A DNA stretch of 64,000 bases from Ancylobacter sp. IITR112. GTDB lineage: Bacteria; Pseudomonadota; Alphaproteobacteria; Rhizobiales; Xanthobacteraceae. A program made the translations under genes and the position numbers. This document shows positions 58,257 to 64,000 of this stretch, one piece after another. Location of the stretch: contig NZ_JBGCUS010000001.1 in assembly GCF_041415945.1 (NCBI RefSeq), positions 4,124,501 through 4,188,500 on the forward strand, in the 5' to 3' direction. Positions within the stretch are counted from its first letter, which is position 1. Every line of letters starts with the position of its first letter. Under the pieces are notes generated by a model that saw only the letters and a program-made list of their open reading frames with translations, had not been told where the DNA came from and made no database searches.

Positions 58257-59153
58257 TCAGCGCGGGGCGGCGAGGTCCGGGGCGACAGTGCGGCGGAAAC
58301 GCTCCATGAAGGCGACGGAAATGCGCGAGGGCGGCCTTGTGCTGGGCCGGAACATGCCGAAGCGGTAGGGCACGAGCGGGCGGAACGGCACCGCCACCAG
58401 GCCCATCGTCGCGAAGAAGCGGGCGGTGGCGGGATCGACCAGCGTCACCGCGCCGAGCTGCTGCACCAGCACGCAGGCGGTGCCGAAAAATTCTACCTCC
58501 GCCACCACGTTCCAGTGCGCCTGCGCCTCGAAGAAGGCCTCCGCGGCGGCGATATGGGTGATGTGCTCGGGAAACAGGGTGACGAAGGGCAGGGCGTCAA
58601 GCTGTTCCGGGCCGATGCAGCGCTCCCCGGCCAGCTTATGGTCGGCGCGCATCACGCACATGCACGCCACCTCGAACAGTTCGAGCGAGGCGACATGGAT
58701 GTCGATCGGCAGCTCCGCGAATCCGACATCGAAGGCGCCGATGGTGCCGAGATCGCGTACCGCATAGGAGGAGCGGGTGATGAAGCGGGCGGTGGCCCCC
58801 GCATTCTCCTTCAGCACATCGGCGATGATGGGGGGCAGCAGATAGGTGGCGAGGCCCGGCGGGCTGGCGATGAGCAGCGTCGCCGAGGACAGGCCCTTGA
58901 GATTGCGCGAGACGGCGAGGGTGCGGTCCATCGCGTCGAGCGTGCGCACGATGGCGGCGAAGAAAGTTTCCGCCTCCGGCGTCGGCTCCAGCCTTCCATG
59001 GGCGCGGTGGAACAGTTTCAGCCCGATCTCGTCCTCCAGCCGGGCGATGAGATTGCTGATCGCCGGCTGCGACTTGCCCAGCAGCACGGCGGCGGCGCTC
59101 ATCGAGCCGTTCTCATAGACGGCGCGGAAGGCTTCGAGATGGCGGGTGTCCAT
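58257..59153 (-). CDS. LysR-type regulator
   Basis: 298 residues. N-terminal helix-turn-helix (MDTRHLEAFRAVYENGSMSA, LLGKSQPAISNLIARLEDEI) and a LysR substrate-binding fold. Encoded on the same strand, 153 bases upstream of the RidA gene, so it is the probable regulator of the Liv-Rieske catabolic operon. Ligand unknown. Confidence 0.9.
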   Translation of the reverse strand: MDTRHLEAFRAVYENGSMSAAAVLLGKSQPAISNLIARLEDEIGLKLFHRAHGRLEPTPEAETFFAAIVRTLDAMDRTLAVSRNLKGLSSATLLIASPPGLATYLLPPIIADVLKENAGATARFITRSSYAVRDLGTIGAFDVGFAELPIDIHVASLELFEVACMCVMRADHKLAGERCIGPEQLDALPFVTLFPEHITHIAAAEAFFEAQAHWNVVAEVEFFGTACVLVQQLGAVTLVDPATARFFATMGLVAVPFRPLVPYRFGMFRPSTRPPSRISVAFMERFRRTVAPDLAAPR

Positions 59154-59262
59154 CGCTGGCGCTCACTCCCTCGGGCGCCCGGCCCGGCCGCGCGATTCGT
59201 GTCATTGTCGGGGGCGATCCCCGCCGGCGCAATGGCGGGGCGTGGGGGCCGGCGGTTGCCGC

Positions 59263-59859
59263 TCACGCGGCCGGCGCGCGCGCGGGAAAGCTCGCCAGCG
59301 CCAGCGCGGCGACGGCTTCCAGCCGGTCGCGGCTGAAGCCGGCCTTGGCCTGTACGCCGATGCCGTGCAGCACCGCCATGAGAAAGGCCGCCAGAGCCTC
59401 GGGCCGGGCGTCCGGAGGGAGGTCGCCCTCCGTCCTCGCGCGCTCGAAGCGCTGGCGCAGCGCCGCTTCGCCCTCGGCGCGGGCGGCGATCAGCGCCTGC
59501 CGCACCGGCTCCGCCGCGTCCGAGCCGGCGAGCACGCCATTGAGGTAGAGGCACCCGGTATGGTCGGGGCAGCGCGTGTTCAGCTCCACCGCGCGGGCGA
59601 GCATGTGCGCCGCCACCTCCCGCGCCGAGGGCAAAGCGAGGGCTTCGGGCACATAGGCGAGTTCCCGCTCGGTATAGCGGGCGAGGACGCGGCGAAACAG
59701 CGCCTCCTTATTGCCGAAGGCGGCATAGAGCGCCGGGCGCTCCACCCCCACCGCCGCGGTGAGGTCGGCATAGGAGGTGCCCTCATAGCCCTTGCGCCAG
59801 AACAGGGCGAGCGCCGCGTCCAGCGCCTCGTCCACATCGAAGCCGCGCGGGCGTCCCAT
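59263..59859 (-). CDS. TetR-family repressor
   Basis: 198 residues. N-terminal TetR DNA-binding domain: MGRPRGFDVDEALDAALALF, GTSYADLTAAVGVERPALYA, FGNKEALFRRVL. The rest is an all-helical ligand domain. Divergent from the SDR gene with two matching operators between them, so it most likely represses the SDR gene and itself. The inducer is unknown; a carbonyl or quinone substrate of the SDR enzyme is likely. Confidence 0.92.
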   Translation of the reverse strand: MGRPRGFDVDEALDAALALFWRKGYEGTSYADLTAAVGVERPALYAAFGNKEALFRRVLARYTERELAYVPEALALPSAREVAAHMLARAVELNTRCPDHTGCLYLNGVLAGSDAAEPVRQALIAARAEGEAALRQRFERARTEGDLPPDARPEALAAFLMAVLHGIGVQAKAGFSRDRLEAVAALALASFPARAPAA

Positions 59860-59880
59860 CAGGCGGTTCCCTTCGTTTTC

Positions 59881-59960
59881 ATAACGAGCATTATAAAACG
59901 CCTTGACAGGCGACGTCCATATTTCATACCCATCGTTACATAACGAGCGTTACAGAACGC
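59881..59960. promoter_or_regulatory. Twin TetR operators and SDR promoter
   Basis: ATAACGAGC followed by a TTA-A-AACGC half occurs at 59881-59901 and at 59940-59960, differing at three bases. TTGACA (59903-59908) is a -35 element; a weak CATACC (59925-59930) is 16 bases later. Operator 1 lies just before the -35 and operator 2 after the -10, so a repressor on both would block the plus-strand promoter. Confidence 0.75.
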
Positions 59961-60003
59961 TTCCATCGTACCGGCGCCTCCGCGCGCCGCGAAAGGATTT
60001 TTC

Positions 60004-60765
60004 ATGTCGAAACCCCTCACGGGCCAGGTCGCCCTCGTCACCGGCGGGTCGCGCGGGCTGGGCGCCGCCATCGCCACGACCCTGGCCGAGCAGGGCGCCG
60101 ATGTCGCGCTCACCTATGTCGCATCAGTGGAGAAGGCCGAGGCGGTGGCCGCGACATTGCGGGCGCAGGGCGTGCGCGCGCTCGCCCTGCGCGCCGACCA
60201 GGCGGACGGGGCGGCGGCCAAGCCGCTGGTCGAGGCGGTGCTGGCGCATTTCGGGCGGCTGGACATTCTCGTCAACAACGCCGCCATCGCCGTGCAGGGC
60301 CGCACCGTCGACGATCCGCTTCTCGACACCGCAGGTCTCGACCGGCAATGGCAGGTCAATGTGCTCGGCGCGGTGGCGACCACGCGGGCGGCGGCGCCGG
60401 TGCTGTCGGATGGCGGGCGCATCATCTTCATCGGCTCGCTGATGGGCAGCCGCGTGCCCTTCGCCGGCGCGGCCGACTATGCCGGCAGCAAGGCGGCGAT
60501 CGCCGGCTATGCGCGCGGTGTCGCGCGCGATCTCGGGCCGCGCGACATCACCGTCAATGTGGTGCAGCCCGGCATCATGCCGACCGATATGGCGGTGGAC
60601 GCGCTGGGCGAGGACGGCCCTCCGGCGGCGCTGATGGACCAGCACCCGATCCGCCGCATCGCGACGCTGGAGGAGGTCGCCGCGCTGGTGGGCTTCCTCG
60701 CCGGGCCGCAGGGCGGCTACATGACCGGGAGCAGCTTCGACGTGGCGGGTGGGCTGCAGACCTGA
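60004..60765 (+). CDS. Short-chain dehydrogenase/reductase
   Basis: 253 residues. Cofactor motif TGGSRGLG (TGxxxGxG), NNAAIAV, catalytic Ser in IFIGSLMGSRVPFA, Tyr-x3-Lys in YAGSKAAIAGYARG, and PG in VVQPGIMPTD. AAAGGA precedes the ATG. Classical SDR using NAD(P)H. Its pairing with the TetR gene is typical of quinone or aldehyde detoxification, but the substrate cannot be read from sequence. Confidence 0.93.
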   Translation: MSKPLTGQVALVTGGSRGLGAAIATTLAEQGADVALTYVASVEKAEAVAATLRAQGVRALALRADQADGAAAKPLVEAVLAHFGRLDILVNNAAIAVQGRTVDDPLLDTAGLDRQWQVNVLGAVATTRAAAPVLSDGGRIIFIGSLMGSRVPFAGAADYAGSKAAIAGYARGVARDLGPRDITVNVVQPGIMPTDMAVDALGEDGPPAALMDQHPIRRIATLEEVAALVGFLAGPQGGYMTGSSFDVAGGLQT

Positions 60766-60817
60766 GGCAGCCGGGCCGGCGGCGTCGCTCCGCCCGTTCC
60801 GCCAGCGAACGTTTAGC

Positions 60818-60834
60818 GCCTGATCGGATCAGGC
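60818..60834. terminator. Palindrome between convergent SDR and transglycosylase genes
   Basis: GCCTGATC (60818-60825), one G, GATCAGGC (60827-60834): perfect 8-base arms. It sits between the ends of two convergent genes and could terminate in both directions, though it has no T-run. Confidence 0.5.
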
Positions 60835-60835
60835 T

Positions 60836-61957
60836 CTAGGGGGCGGCGGGCTCGGCGGCGTCGCCGGTCTGGGCGGGGGTGGCGCTGGCGGTGCGGATCA
60901 GCGAATCCAGCATCTTCTTGCGCTTGGCCTCGTAATAATAGCCGCGCGCATAGAGCATCACCGCCCGCTTCTCGTCGCGCCCGGCCACCCGGTAGGCATT
61001 GGCGAGATAGGCGACGGCGTAGGTGAGGTTGGTGTCGGCGTCGAGCAGGTCCTTCGGCGCGCCACGGAAGCCCAGGGCGCGGGCCGTGTCGACGCGGATC
61101 TGCATCAGCCCCCAATAGGGGCCGTTGCGGCGGCTCGGCTCGAACTTGCTCTCGCGCCAGGCGACGCGGCGCACCAGCCACACCGGCACGTCGAAGCGCT
61201 GGGCATGGCGCTCCAGCAGCGCCTCGATCGCCGCGGGCGCGCGGTCGGCGGTGGCGCGGGTCGCCACCGGCTCGGGCGCGTCGTCGATGGGGCGCGCGGC
61301 GTCTTCCCCGGCGGGCAGCGGCTCGACCTCCGCCTCGGCCACCGCTTCGGCCGGCACCTTGGCGGACGCGGCCGCCTTGGCCTCGGCGGCCGGGAAGGCG
61401 GGGGAGTCAGCCGATGGCGGCGCGGCGAAGGCGAGAGGCTCACTCGGGCGGCTCGGCGGCAGCGGCACCAGCGAGGCGAGGACGAGGCCGCGCTTCTCCG
61501 CCAGGCGCTTGGGCGGCACGGGAATGGCGGGCAGGTCGGGCGCGCCCGTGGGAGTGTCGGCCGCTTCGGCCACGGAGGCGGGCGCTGATGGCGCGGTCGT
61601 CGTCGGAGCGGTTTCGCGCGGCGTCACGGGGACAAGGGCCACTTCTTCCGTGTGCACCACCAGCCGCTCGCCGGTGAGCGCGCCGCGCGCGGGGTCGGTG
61701 ATCCAGGCACTGTAGGACGGCGCGACGAGATCGGCCGGGCAGCGCGGCACCGGGGCCAGAACCGGCGGCGGCACGACGCGGGCGAGCGTGACGGCCACCA
61801 CGCGCACGCTGCGCACGGGAGCGTTCTTCTTGGTCGTGGCCGCGTTGGTCGCGGCCGAGGCCGGGGTCGCCACGAGCATGCCGCCCGCCAGCAGCGCGAG
61901 GCTGGCGAGGGTGAGCGGCCTTGCCGCCGGGACAGGTCTTGCTGCGCGTCGTTTCAC
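60836..61957 (-). CDS. Lytic transglycosylase (SLT domain) with long Pro/Ala-rich region
   Basis: 373 residues; start is GTG. Signal peptide ends near ASA-ATNA. Residues about 60-240 are Pro/Ala/Glu-rich, probably a flexible envelope linker. Residues about 245-345 form the SLT domain: AWRESKFEPSRRNGPYWGLM with the catalytic Glu in the WRESKF segment, GLMQIRVDTARALGF, and YAVAYLANAYRVAGRDEKRA. It cuts peptidoglycan in the periplasm. Stand-alone gene. Confidence 0.9.
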   Translation of the reverse strand: MKRRAARPVPAARPLTLASLALLAGGMLVATPASAATNAATTKKNAPVRSVRVVAVTLARVVPPPVLAPVPRCPADLVAPSYSAWITDPARGALTGERLVVHTEEVALVPVTPRETAPTTTAPSAPASVAEAADTPTGAPDLPAIPVPPKRLAEKRGLVLASLVPLPPSRPSEPLAFAAPPSADSPAFPAAEAKAAASAKVPAEAVAEAEVEPLPAGEDAARPIDDAPEPVATRATADRAPAAIEALLERHAQRFDVPVWLVRRVAWRESKFEPSRRNGPYWGLMQIRVDTARALGFRGAPKDLLDADTNLTYAVAYLANAYRVAGRDEKRAVMLYARGYYYEAKRKKMLDSLIRTASATPAQTGDAAEPAAP

Positions 61958-62104
61958 GCCCGATGGCGTAGCATATTTATTAACGCGCTGAAAATCCCGG
62001 CCGGGAGGCGGGGACGGGCCGCTTCGCCCGCCCGGGTGGCGGTCGGGGCGGGCGTTGACGATGTGCCGGCTAAGTGGCCGGTTCGCCGGCCTCAGCTTTG
62101 GGCT

Positions 62105-62743
62105 TCAGCTCTTCATGGCGCGCAGTTCGGCGATCTCGCCCTCGGTGAGGTAGCGGATCTTCTCGCCGCGCAGGAGGAAGGCGAGGCGGGCGGTCTCTTC
62201 CAGCTCCTCGGCATTGTTGACCGCGTCTTCCAGGTCCTTGCCCAGCACCACCACGCCATGCGAGGCGAGCAGGAAGGCGTTGACCGGGTGCGCCTTCGCC
62301 GCCACCGCGAGGTCGCGGGCGATCTCCGGCGCGCCGGGGCGGTAATAGGGAATGACCGGCATATAGCCGGCGCGCATCACGTAATAGGGCGTGAACGGGC
62401 GCAGGGCGTTGTCGGTCGGCAGGTCTTCCAGGCAGGACAAAGCGGTGAGATAGGTCGAGTGCAGATGCACGATCGCCCCCGCCTCCGGCCGCGCCGCGAA
62501 CAGAGCGAGGTGGAAGGCGAATTCCTTCGACGGCTTCGGCCCCGGCACCGGCCGGCCTTCGCCGTCGATCCGCGCCAGCGCGCCGGGGGAGAGACGGCCG
62601 AGGCTGCCGCCGGTGGGGGTGACGAGGAAGCCGCCTTCCTCCAGCCGCACCGACACATTGCCGGCGCCGCCGACGCTGTAGCCCCGGTCGAACAGGCTCT
62701 TGCACAGGGCGCACAGCAGTTCGGCCTTGGAGTTCGCGCTCAT
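62105..62743 (-). CDS. otnC: Class II aldolase/decarboxylase (OtnC-like)
   Basis: 212 residues with GAGGAAGAAG before the ATG. Class II aldolase fold: GGAGNVSVRLEEGGFLVTP, Zn ligands in IVHLHSTYLTAL and a third His in NAFLLASHGVVVLG; PSKEFAFHLALFAARPEAGA. Closest to 3-oxo-tetronate 4-phosphate decarboxylase (OtnC), which acts on acid sugar phosphates. It follows a TRAP transporter gene on the same strand, a combination seen in four-carbon acid-sugar catabolism; the kinase and isomerase are not in the window. Confidence 0.85.
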   Translation of the reverse strand: MSANSKAELLCALCKSLFDRGYSVGGAGNVSVRLEEGGFLVTPTGGSLGRLSPGALARIDGEGRPVPGPKPSKEFAFHLALFAARPEAGAIVHLHSTYLTALSCLEDLPTDNALRPFTPYYVMRAGYMPVIPYYRPGAPEIARDLAVAAKAHPVNAFLLASHGVVVLGKDLEDAVNNAEELEETARLAFLLRGEKIRYLTEGEIAELRAMKS

Positions 62744-62802
62744 CTTCTTCCTCCATGCGATGGATGAGGCCGGCGCGTCCGCCGCGCCGGCCCCGCATTC
62801 TC

Positions 62803-62880
62803 TCGAAAATGCTCTAGGCTTTTGTTTTTACGCATTTTCTTCACGCGAACCGGAACCCACTTCGCTCGAAAATGCCCTAG
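62803..62880 (-). repeat. Rhizobiales-type intergenic repeat, copy 2
   Basis: On the minus strand it begins CTAGGGCATTTTCGAGCGAA, has the central GGTTCGC and ends AAGAAAATGC, matching copy 1 at 1801-1860. A second partial arm (AGAGCATTTTCGAGAG) follows. It overlaps the last codons of dctM and fills most of the gap to otnC. Confidence 0.65.
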
Positions 62881-64000
62881 TTCGACAGCGCCCAACTGGT
62901 GAAGCCGGGCACATAGGTGACCAGCGCCAGCACCGCCAGCATGATGCCGATGAAGGGCAGCATGGCCGTCGACAGCCGCATGACAGGCACGCCGGAAATG
63001 CTGCTGGCAAGGTACAAGGCGGTTCCCACAGGGGGCGTCAGCAGGCCGATGGTGAGGTTGATCACCATGACGAGGCCGAACTGCACGGGATCGACGCCGA
63101 GATGCGCCGCCACCGGGCCGAGGATCGGCGTCATCAGCAGGATCGCCGGGCCGCTGTCGAGGAACATGCCGACCACGAGCAGCATGACATTGATCAGCAG
63201 CAGCAGCAGGATCTTGTTCTCGGTGAGCCCGAGAATGGCGCCGGCGATGGTCTGCGGCAGGCGGGCATTGGTGAGCAGCCAGCCGAACAGCGAGGTAGCG
63301 GCGATGATGGCGGCGATCACAGCCGTCGCGATCGCCGCTTCCATGCAGATTTTCGGAATATCGGCGAGGGTGAATTCCTTGTAGACGAACAGGCCGATCA
63401 CGAAGGCATAGACCGCGACCACGGCGCCGCCCTCGGTGGGGGTGAACACGCCCATGCGGATGCCGCCGATGATGATGACCGGCATCATCAGCGCCCAGCT
63501 TGCCTCCTTGAGCCGCTTCCACTTCTCCGCCCCGCTCACGCGGCCCTCGGTCGGGTAGCCGTGGCGGACGGCGTAGAGATAGGAATAGAGCGCGAAGCCG
63601 AGGCCGATCACCACGCCCGGCGCGATGGCGGCGAGGAACAGGTCGCCGATCGAGGCCTGGTTGGAGACGCCATAGATGATGATGGCGATGCTCGGCGGCA
63701 GGATCAGCGCCAGGCTGCCGGAGGAAGCGACGAGCGCGGCGGAGAAGCCGGCGTCGTAATTGCGCTTCTTCATCTCCGGGATCATCACCGAGCCGAGCGC
63801 GGCGACATCGGCGACGCCCGAGCCGGAGACGCCGCCCATGATCACGCCGCTGGTGGTGACGACATGGGCGAGGCTGCCGCGGATATTGCCGACCAGCGCC
63901 AAAGCGAGATTGATGATGCGCCTTGTGATGCCGCCATGGCCCATCAGCGAGCCGGCGAGCATGAACAGCGGGATCGCCATCAGCGGGAAGGAATCCACCG
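62877..64000 (-). CDS. dctM: TRAP transporter large permease (DctM), C-terminal part
   Basis: The frame is open to the right edge, so the N-terminus is missing; about 374 of the usual 425 residues are visible. Signature segments: PLFMLAGSLMGHGGITRRII, SGVIMGGVSGSGVADVAALG, LILPPSIAIIIYG, GVFTPTEGGAVVAVYAFVIG and NLTIGLLTPPVGTALYLASS. The protein spans the membrane 10-12 times and uses the sodium gradient to import organic acids with a DctP binding protein and DctQ, both outside the window. Stop TAG overlaps a repeat. Confidence 0.95.
   Translation of the reverse strand, partial: VDSFPLMAIPLFMLAGSLMGHGGITRRIINLALALVGNIRGSLAHVVTTSGVIMGGVSGSGVADVAALGSVMIPEMKKRNYDAGFSAALVASSGSLALILPPSIAIIIYGVSNQASIGDLFLAAIAPGVVIGLGFALYSYLYAVRHGYPTEGRVSGAEKWKRLKEASWALMMPVIIIGGIRMGVFTPTEGGAVVAVYAFVIGLFVYKEFTLADIPKICMEAAIATAVIAAIIAATSLFGWLLTNARLPQTIAGAILGLTENKILLLLLINVMLLVVGMFLDSGPAILLMTPILGPVAAHLGVDPVQFGLVMVINLTIGLLTPPVGTALYLASSISGVPVMRLSTAMLPFIGIMLAVLALVTYVPGFTSWALSN

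Overview
The window is GC-rich (high-GC codon use throughout) chromosomal DNA of an alphaproteobacterium, most likely order Hyphomicrobiales (Rhizobiales), with a Xanthobacteraceae-like flavour. The evidence is indirect: Rhizobiales-type intergenic repeats near 1.8 kb and 62.8 kb, choline-sulfate genes next to their LysR regulator, an HWE-family histidine kinase, and four Liv/Urt-type ABC or TRAP uptake loci in 64 kb. No rRNA, tRNA, phage, transposase or CRISPR array was seen. It reads as a nitrogen and osmolyte scavenging region.

0-4.3 kb holds the most unusual system. Five tiny paralogous genes (A-E, 54-69 codons) lie in a row on the minus strand, three of them coupled by ATGA overlaps. All five share a basic-hydrophobic-basic C-terminal block ending in an aligned serine. 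They are followed on the same strand by a PqqD-like/HPr-kinase-like fusion protein and are divergent from an NTP_transf_5-type nucleotidyltransferase. Kinase plus PqqD plus nucleotidyltransferase with a peptide family suggests a RiPP-like or peptide-phosphorylation system without lasso cyclase genes.

4.5-8.2 kb: an SLC13/ArsB-type permease and the RNA-binding protein Tex. 8.3-18.1 kb (minus): an amide-utilisation operon, amiC1-amiR1-urtA/B/C/D/E-like-formamidase-tandem nitrilase, with an intrinsic terminator in its leader, as expected for AmiR antitermination. 18.1-21.8 kb: choline-sulfate regulator, choX and betC. 22.0-30.9 kb: a second amide-type operon in which amiC2-amiR2 lie upstream of a promoter, two-hairpin leader and terminator, followed by nitrilase, binding protein, LivH, a LivM-LivG fusion, LivF and a DUF1028 protein.

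31.0-36.8 kb: a three-gene sensory unit (HWE kinase with two receivers, CheR, hybrid kinase with three receivers). 37.0-46.1 kb: a hydroxamate-type siderophore uptake operon (TonB receptor, FhuD, fused FhuB, siderophore-interacting reductase, ABC exporter) divergent from an AraC regulator.

46.1-59.2 kb (minus): a tightly coupled catabolic operon with LysR, RidA, Liv transporter (LivHM fusion), an unusual ureohydrolase, Rieske oxygenase, 2-hydroxyacid dehydrogenase, amidohydrolase and gamma-glutamyltransferase; a racemase/decarboxylase follows a terminator. The substrate is unknown.

59.3-64.0 kb: TetR/SDR divergent pair with twin operators, a lytic transglycosylase, an OtnC-like class II aldolase and the truncated large subunit of a TRAP transporter. 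Most operons are separated by CCCGG-type palindromes.
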